DNA of 41,569 nucleotides from Chlamydiota bacterium. Its GTDB lineage: Bacteria > Chlamydiota > Chlamydiia > Chlamydiales > Parachlamydiaceae. Below the pieces are notes generated by a model that was not told the origin of the DNA, searched no databases, and was given only the letters and a program-made list of their open reading frames with translations. The stretch's first letter is position 1. Every line of letters begins with the position of its first letter. The DNA lies in the NCBI GenBank assembly GCA_013286645.1, contig JABDFJ010000017.1, positions 1-41,569 on the forward strand. The letters run 5' to 3'. This document shows, piece by piece, positions 27,520 to 35,306 of this stretch. Both the position numbers and the translations under genes were made by a program.

Positions 27520-28881
27520 ATGTGTGGAGTGATTGGAATCATTAGTAAAACAGCGCTAAATAATGAAATATACCACGGAATCCTTCATTTGCAGCACCGT
27601 GGACACGATGCTGTTGGGGTTTTAAATTATAATCCCCATACGAAACAACAGGTGTTAAAGAAAAGCCTTGGTCTATTAACCGATAGTTTTATTACCACCC
27701 AACCTCTGCAAGGGACTTGCTGGAGTATCGGAAATGTGCGTTATACGACTTCAGGAAACAATTCACTGACTGACGCACAACCATTGGTTAATGAGGCGAA
27801 ACAAACTTTAGGTATTGTCGTTAATGGCAATCTCACTAACTACCAAGGCATCAAAAACTCTCTGATTACCCAAGGGGCTGTTTTTACCACAGAAAGTGAT
27901 GCTGAAATAATCTTGCGATCGATTGAACAACGCGTTTGCAATGAAACATGTACATTTAATGATATTTGTGAAGCTGTCAGTCATGTATACAATACTTTAT
28001 CCGGAGCGTATTCGGTCATCGGTATGCTCCCGGGCTACGGACTATTTGCTTTTCGCGATCCCTTAGGCATACGACCTTTGCTTTATGGTGTCCATCCCGA
28101 AAATGGTAGCCATTGTTTCGCTTCCGAAGTTACTTCTCTTACTTCCTTAGGTTTTAAAGAAGTGAAGCCGATTCAACCAGGTGAAGTGATCTTCATTGAT
28201 CATAATCACCAACAGCAACAGCGTTTAATCAAAAAAACATGTCATGCTCACTGCAGTTTTGAATACGCTTATTTTTCTCATCCTGACAATACCATGGAAG
28301 GTATAGCTGTGCGTAAGGCTCGCAAAAACCTTGGCGTAGCTTTAGCTGATAAAATCCGCATGATGAAAATCGCTGCCGATGTCGTTATACCTATTCCTAA
28401 AACAGGTTGTTTGGCTGCTGCTGCCTTAGCAGAAGTTCTTGACATTCCCTATGTGGAAGGTATTACCATTAACGTAGGGATAGGAAGATCATTCATTATG
28501 CCTTCACAGATGATGAGAGAGCGTACTTCACAGAGTAAATTCATTATCGATCCTTCGGTAATTAAAGGGAGAAACATTCTATTAGTTGATGATAGCATTG
28601 TGAGGGGGACAGTATCCAAAAGTGTCATCCAGCAAGTGCGCACAGCAGGAGCAAAGAATGTTTACTTTGCTAGCAGCTTTCCCCCTATCAAGCACCCTTG
28701 TATCTATGGATTGCATTTTCCTACTAACGAAGAGTTGATCGGTCATCACCGTGAGGTAGAAGAAATTGCGCGCATGATTAATGCCGATAAAATCATCTAT
28801 AACGATATGCGTGATTTAAAAGAGGCATTGCAAATCGATGATTTTTGCGCGGGCTGTGTTACTGGAAATTATCCTGAATGA
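27520..28881 (+). CDS. purF: Amidophosphoribosyltransferase
   Basis: This 453-residue enzyme commits PRPP and glutamine to phosphoribosylamine. Cys2 (MCGVIGI) becomes the N-terminal nucleophile of the Ntn glutaminase domain, with no propeptide. Other glutaminase landmarks are HLQHRGHDAVGV and GNVRYTTSGNN. The phosphoribosyltransferase half has VIPIPKTGCLAAAALAEVL, RSFIMPSQMMRERT and the PRPP loop ILLVDDSIVRGTVSK. A short C-terminal cysteine-containing tail (DDFCAGCVTGNYPE) resembles the conserved 'fC.aCftG.YP' ending. It is the last gene of the plus-strand run; its 3' end overlaps the convergent thiE gene by 23 bases. Confidence 0.96.
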   Translation: MCGVIGIISKTALNNEIYHGILHLQHRGHDAVGVLNYNPHTKQQVLKKSLGLLTDSFITTQPLQGTCWSIGNVRYTTSGNNSLTDAQPLVNEAKQTLGIVVNGNLTNYQGIKNSLITQGAVFTTESDAEIILRSIEQRVCNETCTFNDICEAVSHVYNTLSGAYSVIGMLPGYGLFAFRDPLGIRPLLYGVHPENGSHCFASEVTSLTSLGFKEVKPIQPGEVIFIDHNHQQQQRLIKKTCHAHCSFEYAYFSHPDNTMEGIAVRKARKNLGVALADKIRMMKIAADVVIPIPKTGCLAAAALAEVLDIPYVEGITINVGIGRSFIMPSQMMRERTSQSKFIIDPSVIKGRNILLVDDSIVRGTVSKSVIQQVRTAGAKNVYFASSFPPIKHPCIYGLHFPTNEELIGHHREVEEIARMINADKIIYNDMRDLKEALQIDDFCAGCVTGNYPE

Positions 28882-29500
28882 TACTCTTGAGGGTGGCTGT
28901 GGCTGCGCGCGGAGTTGGAGATGCACAGATCGCTGAAACGATAGCTACACCACTTACCCCTGCTTGACATACCTCATCTACATTTTTGGCATCAATTCCA
29001 CCAATAGCCACCACAGGGATATTGAGCTGTTGACACACTTCTCTTAAGGCTACAAGACCAACAGGTGGCGTTGTTTTGATTTTTGTTTGCGTGGGAAAAA
29101 TATGCCCAAACCCTACATAGTCGGCTCCTTCCATTTCAGCGCGTTTTGCCTGCTCCAGCGTCGAAGCCGTGGCACCAATAAGTTTATCTGCACCCAGCAA
29201 TTTACGCGCCACACTTAAAGGAAGGTCCGTCTGCCCCAAATGCACGCCAGAGGCATTTGTTGCCAGCGCGATATCAAGGCGATCATTGATGACCAGGGGG
29301 ATATTCACTTGCTTGCAGATCTTCACGAGATCTAGGACAATTGCAAAAAGTTCCCTGCTGTAATCGCCCTTATGCCTGAACTGGATGCTATCAACCTTTC
29401 CATCAATCGCTGCTAAAGCTAATTCGACAATTGGCAGATGTGGTTTTGGCTCGGTGCTAAGCACAAGGTGTAGCCCCTGCATTCTATTGTTAGTACGCAT
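28859..29500 (-). CDS. thiE: Thiamine-phosphate synthase
   Basis: This 213-residue TIM-barrel enzyme joins HMP-PP and thiazole phosphate to make thiamine phosphate. AAGGAG stands just upstream of the ATG at 29500. The pyrophosphate/Mg site is complete: IQFRHKGDYSREL, VINDRLDIALAT with the Asn-Asp pair, and GVHLGQTDLP with the second Asp. GATASTLEQA, GADYVGFGHIFPTQTK and IPVVAIGGIDAKNV follow in the family order. It starts within the last bases of the tenI-like gene (11-base overlap). Of the two paralogues here, this is the better candidate for the real synthase. Confidence 0.9.
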   Translation of the reverse strand: MRTNNRMQGLHLVLSTEPKPHLPIVELALAAIDGKVDSIQFRHKGDYSRELFAIVLDLVKICKQVNIPLVINDRLDIALATNASGVHLGQTDLPLSVARKLLGADKLIGATASTLEQAKRAEMEGADYVGFGHIFPTQTKIKTTPPVGLVALREVCQQLNIPVVAIGGIDAKNVDEVCQAGVSGVAIVSAICASPTPRAATATLKSIIQDNFQ

Positions 29501-30107
29501 CTAACTCCTTCTGAAAGGTGTTCACTGTTGCTCGCATATCATTCGTTTGGACGAACGCTCCAATGGCCGCAATCCCATATGCCCCGGCTGCTAGACAAGC
29601 TGCGGCTTGCTCAAAGGAAATGCCCCCGACCGCAATCACAGGAATAGAAAGCAGCTGTGTGACCATCTCTAGCCTTGAAATGCCTTGAGGCGGACCAAAA
29701 GCAATTTTGGAGGGTGTTTCAAAGATAGGACCAAATACAACATAATCCGCGCCTTCTTGTTGCGCTCTTAATGCAGATTCTACGCTGTGCGTGCTGACCC
29801 CAACAGTAAGTGAGGGTTTTAGTTTCTTCACCACTTGAGGCGAAAGATCCTTTTCAGAGAGATGCACGCCATCCGCATTAACTGCCAGTGCAATATCCAG
29901 GCGCCCATTGATGGTCAAAAAGGCCCTATATTCAGCTGTCAGCTGTCGTAGTTTATTTGCCAGCTGCCATAGCTCGCGTGCATGCATGTTCTTTTGACGC
30001 AGTTGTACCGTGCGGACCCCATTTTCACAAGCATTTGTCACAACCGAGATGATCTGCTGGCTATTAGCCGCATTGTCTGTTATCAGCATCAGTGGGGGCA
30101 TGTGCAT
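29490..30107 (-). CDS. tenI: ThiE paralogue, probably TenI-type thiazole tautomerase
   Basis: This 205-residue protein has the same fold as ThiE (VQLRQKNMHARELW, NADGVHLSEKDL, GADYVVFGPIFETPSK, IPVIAVGGISFEQA). The Mg-binding Asn-Asp pair is replaced by Asn-Gly (TINGRLDIAL), and the GQ-x-D motif is SEKD. These losses argue against thiamine-phosphate synthase activity. They match TenI, which aromatises the ThiG product and, as I recall, also reads INGR at this place. The GVSTHSVESA segment is also TenI-like. The start is supported by GAGG upstream of ATG 30107. It is the first gene of a two-gene minus-strand unit with thiE. Assignment to TenI rather than a second ThiE is inference from these residues. 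Confidence 0.75.
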   Translation of the reverse strand: MHMPPLMLITDNAANSQQIISVVTNACENGVRTVQLRQKNMHARELWQLANKLRQLTAEYRAFLTINGRLDIALAVNADGVHLSEKDLSPQVVKKLKPSLTVGVSTHSVESALRAQQEGADYVVFGPIFETPSKIAFGPPQGISRLEMVTQLLSIPVIAVGGISFEQAAACLAAGAYGIAAIGAFVQTNDMRATVNTFQKELDAY

Positions 30108-30327
30108 GGTCTAACCTCAAGAAAAATTATGTCGTTTATGAAATGTATAGAGAAAGCATTGACCTTTTTTAAAAAATTAATTACTATACGACAAAAGATC
30201 AGTATTCTCTTTTCGAAGAATTAATGTAATTGTTTTGTGAATATTAAGTCTTTTATGCCTGTCACGTTAATATCTATCCTGTAATTCCATCAATCATATT
30301 TAATAAAAAACATACAAAAGGAATATT

Positions 30328-31038
30328 ATGTCTGCGCTTACAAGTTTAACAGCCACAGGGATACCACCAAACCCTTCGCCTACACCAAATGGTGTATCAG
30401 CTACCCCAGTTCTTTTACCACAAGGTGCAAATTCACATGAAGCAACAATGCATTATACCGCTATTCCAAGGCTTAAACGGGAAGCTTTACATGGACATTC
30501 CCGTCAGAAGATCCTTGCCTCACGCGTCCAAGCTTTGAGTCCTGTAAATGTTGTTTCAGAGCCTACGCCCGTTCAAAACAGTCCTAAGCTAGGTCGAAGA
30601 AGTACTACAATCGGCTTACCAACCATCAACACTCAAGAACTGCGCACACCGGATACAGCCAAAACACCGCTCTTTCATAGGAGAAGTAGAAGTGATTTTG
30701 CTCCATCGGGATATGGTAGAATGATCGCAACGGAGGGATGCTTGATCATCAATGCGGTTGCGAAGTCCACACCGCCTGGTGTCTCCAAACCTTCCACGCC
30801 GGATATTAGAGTGCAGAAGTCGACCCACGTGCAGCATGCATCACAAAGGTCACCAGCACCACTAACACCACTCTTACCGCCAGCGCCACCCGCATCGCCA
30901 GCACCACCCTTAACGCCAGCGACACATAAATTAAAAACAAACATTCGCGAACATCGTCCCTCTTCACGGGCGAATACCTCACTTAACGTCACGCGCCACA
31001 ATTTCACTGAAAATGGAAAACAAATACTCAATCCTTAA
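30328..31038 (+). CDS. Proline-rich, disordered hypothetical protein
   Basis: 236 residues with AAAGGA upstream of the ATG. The composition is low in hydrophobic residues and rich in Pro, Ser, Thr and Ala, with basic patches (RRSTTIGLP, HRRSRSDFAP). A run of proline motifs sits near residues 174-198 (PLTPLLPPAPPASPAPPLTP). No fold, signal peptide or membrane segment is visible, so it is probably disordered. Such proteins in intracellular bacteria are often secreted effectors or scaffolds that recruit SH3/WW-type host domains. That is only a possibility here. Placed between the thiamine block and the LRR-CAIL gene. Confidence 0.55.
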   Translation: MSALTSLTATGIPPNPSPTPNGVSATPVLLPQGANSHEATMHYTAIPRLKREALHGHSRQKILASRVQALSPVNVVSEPTPVQNSPKLGRRSTTIGLPTINTQELRTPDTAKTPLFHRRSRSDFAPSGYGRMIATEGCLIINAVAKSTPPGVSKPSTPDIRVQKSTHVQHASQRSPAPLTPLLPPAPPASPAPPLTPATHKLKTNIREHRPSSRANTSLNVTRHNFTENGKQILNP

Positions 31039-31057
31039 TTTTTGTATCTATAGGGGT

Positions 31058-32845
31058 TTAAAGGATAGCACAAGCGCAATGTGTGGGATCGTAGTGAAGG
31101 TTAATGCCAGATATTAAATTTGGATACATTTTACAAAGATGTTCGATCTCCTTAGTGGCAACTTTCAACCCTCTTAAATTGAGACTTAATAATGAGGGAA
31201 TGTGCCAATTTTCAAGGCATTGTAAGAGCTCGGTTGTGGACAACCCGAGATCTTTGATGGGAATTATAGAAAAAATGCGCGCACAGTATGAAGAAAATAA
31301 CCCAGGTTCGGTGTTATTAATTTCATAGATATCCTGGAGGAAATCATTTTTTGTGATCGGTGGTGGTACAAAGCGGGTTAGTTGGTTTAGTTTTGGGGTA
31401 TCAAGAATGATCTTTACAGTAGTATAATTGAGGTGCGGGCAGTTGCTTAAGTCAAGTTCTTTTAAATCCTTATAGCACTCTCTTGCAGCAATCAACCTAA
31501 TCGTCCAATTGGTGATACTACGGCAACCACTTAAGTTAAGAGTATGTAAGGAAATGTTCTCAGGATAGTGGTTAAGGAAAAAGTTATGGGTAACATAGTG
31601 GCAACGTGCGAGATTGAGATGTTTTAATCGACTGCTCCCTTTGGCTGCTACACAGCTTTGCAAAGCCGCTCCCAAAAATCGATCGCTAGGGATTTCAAAA
31701 TCGGAAAAATCGAGTTTTGTGACTAGATGTCCACAGAATTTTAAGCTGCGCAAAAGTTGCTTAGGCAATATTTTCAATTTAGCAAGCTGTACGGTAGACA
31801 GGGATTCAGCCCGCGCACGGATTAACGCATTATCATGTGGTACTTCATCTAAATCGACAATACAGAGACCGGGGATATCATTTACTTGATCCATCTTTTC
31901 TACAGGGGTTAACACCTTGACGTGTGGTGTGTTATCTGCCAGGTTGATATCCGATTCAGTATGTTCCGCAATGCCGATTTGTAAATCGCTGATGTTGGGA
32001 CAACGGATGAGAATTTCACTTAATTCTACAGAGGTAAAGGCCATCTGTCTCACATCCAGCTTTCTCACGAGGCGACCACAGCGTGCAAGCTTATTGGTTA
32101 GGGCTGTATAAGTGGCATGGGTCCATGCAGTGTTTTCAATTTGTTCGACTTCATCGAGTTCGATGAAATCAGAATTTTCTAATGCCATAGCTTGTAAATT
32201 GGAGCATCGCTCTAGAATTTCCTTGAGGATTTGGTTAGAAACCATTTTTCCCGAAAGGTCGAGCCTTTCTACACTGTCGACGTCATCAGGGATGAACTCA
32301 TAGATACCACTTCTCACAGGAGGAGGGAAAATAATTGGAGATAGAGATGAGATGGGTGCCACTAAAATTAAATTCTGTTGAGATAACTGCGGACATTGCT
32401 GTAGGATGGTTTGTGCTATTTGAGCGTCTACTGCTAGCCCTCCTAAATCGAGCCGTTTGATCTCATCACCACATTCTTTCACTAGTGTTAAGACATCATC
32501 GAGAGTATATCCTAAAACTTTCGCATTTACTCCATTAAGGAGCATCTCTTGGCGGAGGCCATCAATACAACTTACTATGCGGTTAACTAAGGTTTGAATT
32601 TTTCGGGTTTTAGGTTGTTCGTTTTGCTCCGAGTTTTGGATGTTTGAATTTAAACAGATGAAGTCATGGTTTAAGCTTTTGAAGGTAAAAGCGTTACTGT
32701 AATCTGGATTTTTGGCCAGCTCTTTAATCGCTTTGTCAACTTTAGAAAGTGGCTCTAGTAGGGTTGTCGGTGATTTGGAAAGTTCCATGATACCGTTATA
32801 CGCGGCACCGAGATGAGAAGCAAGGGTAGTAGAATCTGCGCTCAT
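31058..32845 (-). CDS. Leucine-rich-repeat protein with C-terminal CaaX (CAIL) box, candidate host-targeted effector
   Basis: This 595-residue protein contains at least seven LRR units of the F-box/RNI-like, Cys-containing type: IKRLDLGGLAVD, VERLDLSGKMVS, VRKLDVRQMAFT, VTKLDFSDFEIP, LKHLNLARCHYV, LHTLNLSGCRSI, LKELDLSNCPHL and LLSLNLRGLKVA. The N-terminal ~130 residues are helical and charged with no signal peptide. The last residues are THCACAIL followed by TAA (complement of 31058-31060). The final four, CAIL, fit a CaaX box with Leu last, the form used by eukaryotic geranylgeranyltransferase I, and a second Cys lies two residues earlier. Bacteria lack this modification, but Legionella effectors are known to borrow it. 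A membrane-anchored host effector is inferred. Confidence 0.8.
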   Translation of the reverse strand: MSADSTTLASHLGAAYNGIMELSKSPTTLLEPLSKVDKAIKELAKNPDYSNAFTFKSLNHDFICLNSNIQNSEQNEQPKTRKIQTLVNRIVSCIDGLRQEMLLNGVNAKVLGYTLDDVLTLVKECGDEIKRLDLGGLAVDAQIAQTILQQCPQLSQQNLILVAPISSLSPIIFPPPVRSGIYEFIPDDVDSVERLDLSGKMVSNQILKEILERCSNLQAMALENSDFIELDEVEQIENTAWTHATYTALTNKLARCGRLVRKLDVRQMAFTSVELSEILIRCPNISDLQIGIAEHTESDINLADNTPHVKVLTPVEKMDQVNDIPGLCIVDLDEVPHDNALIRARAESLSTVQLAKLKILPKQLLRSLKFCGHLVTKLDFSDFEIPSDRFLGAALQSCVAAKGSSRLKHLNLARCHYVTHNFFLNHYPENISLHTLNLSGCRSITNWTIRLIAARECYKDLKELDLSNCPHLNYTTVKIILDTPKLNQLTRFVPPPITKNDFLQDIYEINNTEPGLFSSYCARIFSIIPIKDLGLSTTELLQCLENWHIPSLLSLNLRGLKVATKEIEHLCKMYPNLISGINLHYDPTHCACAIL

Positions 32846-32870
32846 AAATTACCGTGCACTGATTAACAAT

Positions 32871-33112
32871 AAAAATAACAGGATGTGCAGGATGGATAGG
32901 ATAGCTTGCAAGGGACAAAGGTTCAGAAGTTAGCTGAAATTAATCTGAACACCAATCACAATCATTGCATAGCAATAATAGTGAGACGCTTCCAGTAATT
33001 ATTTAAGCAATCCGCTGGAAATTTTAGCTATCGCGATGGGTGCTGCACATCATAATACACTATCAGTGCCCAATTAATCATCCTGCCCATCCTGCTCATT
33101 CTGTTATTTTTG
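32871..33112. repeat. Inverted pair of 'AATAACAGGATG-GCAGGATGG' repeats
   Basis: The left copy 32871-32898 (AAAAATAACAGGATGTGCAG, then GATGG) and the right copy 33079-33112 (read from the other strand: AAAAATAACAGAATGAGCAG, then GATGGGCAGGATG) are inverted about 180 bases apart. The DNA between and around them (32846-33193) contains no coding sequence I can support. A third copy lies at 1405-1447. The GGATG units look like a short tandem repeat inside the element. Confidence 0.65.
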
Positions 33113-33193
33113 CTCCTTAGCGTTTGACTTAGCAATTGTCTCCTGCAGTCCATGTAGTCCACATGAGACGAGCAATTTTACTTGCTCCATGGA

Positions 33194-35008
33194 TTATTTT
33201 GCTATGCGAAAACCGGTGTAGGCATCAGTGTGGTCGGGTAATAGACCAAATCTTTCGGTGACGCGCACCCCATCCGCTAAGCTATCGTAACATCCTCCTT
33301 TGACCACTTTCTTGGTGCCGTCCTTGGGTCCTTGGGGGTCTGTATCGCTCATATTTTCATAATAGCCATCATCATACCAATCAGCCACCCATTCCCACAC
33401 ATTGCCGCTCATATCAAAGGCGCCATAGGGACTTTTTGCTAAATGTGTTTGCTGTTGGGTGCTATTGTGAATCGTTAAAGGAAGTGTGTTGGTGCCGTTA
33501 TAGAAACCTATAGGAGTGGTCAATACGCGGAAATACTGCAGTTCGCGGTCGTTGTCTTTGTAGTTGGCCCATGTGGGATCGATAGTGTTGCTGCTAAAGC
33601 CAAAGCGGTATTTGATTAATGCTGCTCCATCCGACGACGGTTGCATGCTGGCGGCTTTTTCCCATTCAGCTTCGGTGGGCAAGCGGCAATTATTATCTTG
33701 ACAATAGGCCATGGCCCCATACCACGAGACATTGATGACAGGATAGAGGTCCTTTCCAGGGAGCGAGAGGAAGGTTGGTCCTTCCATGCTTTGCATATGG
33801 GCCGAAATTTGACTGTAGGGGTCGGCGGTAAAGGTTTTGAAGAGCAGACGTCCTTGCATATCGAGCACTTGTCCACGGTTATCTGCCTCTTCGACGTAGG
33901 AGATTTTATCCGCTTTTAAGGCTTGATTTAGCCATGTGGCATATAGGGCATTGGTGACCTCATACGTGCCGATGGTAAAAGGGCTGATGGTGACGATTTT
34001 AGCTGGTCGTTCGTTGATTTTTTCATCTGTGAGGGCATCGCCGATGATGGCTTTGCCGGCGGGGATAGCGACAGTCTGTTGGATGGGCGAATAGTCTGTT
34101 TGGTTGGTGGTGACGATGATTTTGCGTGGTTTTTCAGTGGGCGCGTTGGAGGATTTGTATGTTAAGGTGATATTTTCTGAGGCGAGGGCCCGCACATTGA
34201 CTTCCACTGGTTCTGGGGGAAACAGTTTAGTTGTTGAGACAGCCTCATTGGCAGAAGGAATTAGGGTAATGCGGTAGCGCCCCTCAGGGAGGGTAAATGT
34301 TTTGGAATGGTCGAATAATTCGCCTTGAGAGGTCTTTTTTTTGCCATTGATTTCTTGGATGGTTACTAAGCTGTGGGCTACGTTGGTTTTAATGGTGAGT
34401 TTGCCAGCTACTTGATAGGTCACTTTGAGGACTTTATTTTCATGTTCGTTTAGGTAGAAATGGGTGTCTGGAGGAGGGAGGTAGAAATCGGGTTCAGTCG
34501 TAGAGAGTGTGAGAGTGTAGTTTCCAGCAGGCAGATCTGAGGCTGTGTATTCACGACCTTCCCCTTTCCATACTTGCGAGCTCTTGGAGGAGCGCACCAA
34601 GAAGATGGCTTCTGCGATGTTAGCAATGACTTGCAGTGAGGTGGTTTGCGGAGCAAGCTGCAGATTGGGTGATAGATGCACATTCTGACCAGGGGCGAGA
34701 ACCACCTGTGTAGGGGGAAGAGGGGTGTATTGGTGTGGTAAGATGTAGGTGATGAGGTATGGACCCGGCATGAGAGGGTGGCTTTTCCAATCGATTTTTC
34801 CTTTTTCAGGTCGTAGTTGCACGGTGATTGGTGGTGCCATTTGCGGTTTCAACACGATGACCATGACTCGATCGTCAGGCAGGGATGCCTGGACATTGAT
34901 GAAGCTAAAACGCTTCTGTGCTACAGGAATAGGTAGAGGATCGTTAGCACATACAGGGATATTGGAATACAAGAGGGATAAGCAGGTAAGAAGGAGTGCA
35001 AAATACAT
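33194..35008 (-). CDS. Exported protein with PEGA-like repeats and a C-terminal FGE/SUMF1-fold domain
   Basis: 604 residues with a signal peptide (MYFALLLTCLSLLYSNIPVC, then AND). The first ~300 residues hold beta-rich, PEGA-like modules (KLTIKTNVAHSLVTIQEING, FTLPEGRYRITLIP, ENITLTYK). The C-terminal ~280 residues are a formylglycine-generating-enzyme-type domain: IGTYEVTNALYATWL, YPVINVSWYGAMAYC, CRLPTEAEWEKAAS, GAFDMSGNVWEWVADWY and VVKGGCYDSLADGVRVTERF ending TGFRIAK. Enzymatic FGE needs two cysteines in the stretch after K-G-G. Here the motif reads GGCYDSLADGV, so both are missing and the domain is probably a binding or scaffold version. Location: periplasm or surface. Confidence 0.85.
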   Translation of the reverse strand: MYFALLLTCLSLLYSNIPVCANDPLPIPVAQKRFSFINVQASLPDDRVMVIVLKPQMAPPITVQLRPEKGKIDWKSHPLMPGPYLITYILPHQYTPLPPTQVVLAPGQNVHLSPNLQLAPQTTSLQVIANIAEAIFLVRSSKSSQVWKGEGREYTASDLPAGNYTLTLSTTEPDFYLPPPDTHFYLNEHENKVLKVTYQVAGKLTIKTNVAHSLVTIQEINGKKKTSQGELFDHSKTFTLPEGRYRITLIPSANEAVSTTKLFPPEPVEVNVRALASENITLTYKSSNAPTEKPRKIIVTTNQTDYSPIQQTVAIPAGKAIIGDALTDEKINERPAKIVTISPFTIGTYEVTNALYATWLNQALKADKISYVEEADNRGQVLDMQGRLLFKTFTADPYSQISAHMQSMEGPTFLSLPGKDLYPVINVSWYGAMAYCQDNNCRLPTEAEWEKAASMQPSSDGAALIKYRFGFSSNTIDPTWANYKDNDRELQYFRVLTTPIGFYNGTNTLPLTIHNSTQQQTHLAKSPYGAFDMSGNVWEWVADWYDDGYYENMSDTDPQGPKDGTKKVVKGGCYDSLADGVRVTERFGLLPDHTDAYTGFRIAK

Positions 35009-35080
35009 AGCGATACCTTAAAGATGGATGCATAGAAAATGGTATATAGCAAAAGCGTACAATAAACCTCTAGAAAAAGG

Positions 35081-35288
35081 GATCTAAAGAGGTAATTGCA
35101 AAATTCCCGTTCGATCGATTTTTAGCGCTTTTGTAATCGTCCAGAAAAGCCCGTACCCCTTTCAGGGGTACAATCTTTAATTTAAATTACCCAGGGTTAC
35201 GCTGCCGCTAACCCTGGGCTACAAGCCGTTACCCCTTTCAGGGGTATAACACAGTAGACTTTCACTTATGCAATCACCTCTTTAGGTC
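35081..35288. repeat. Nested inverted-repeat element with three strong hairpins
   Basis: An outer stem pairs GATCTAAAGAGGTAATTGCA (35081-35100) with TGCAATCACCTCTTTAGGTC (35269-35288). Inside are three hairpins: GTACCCCTTTCAGGGGTAC (35153-35171), CCCAGGGTTA / TAACCCTGGG (35190-35199 with 35209-35218, loop CGCTGCCGC), and GTTACCCCTTTCAGGGGTAT (from 35228; stem 35230-35246). Hairpins one and three are direct copies flanking the middle one. It fills nearly the whole gap between the FGE-fold gene and the phosphatase gene, both on the minus strand. No coding sequence is seen in the gap. Confidence 0.8.
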
Positions 35289-35306
35289 CTTTTTTTCATG
35301 GGGCTA

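Noticed and set aside
30675-31031. A Gly-rich minus-strand protein opposite the proline-rich gene
   Set aside because: Gly/Ala richness is the expected antisense reading of Pro/Ser/Thr codons. The plus-strand gene has a ribosome binding site.
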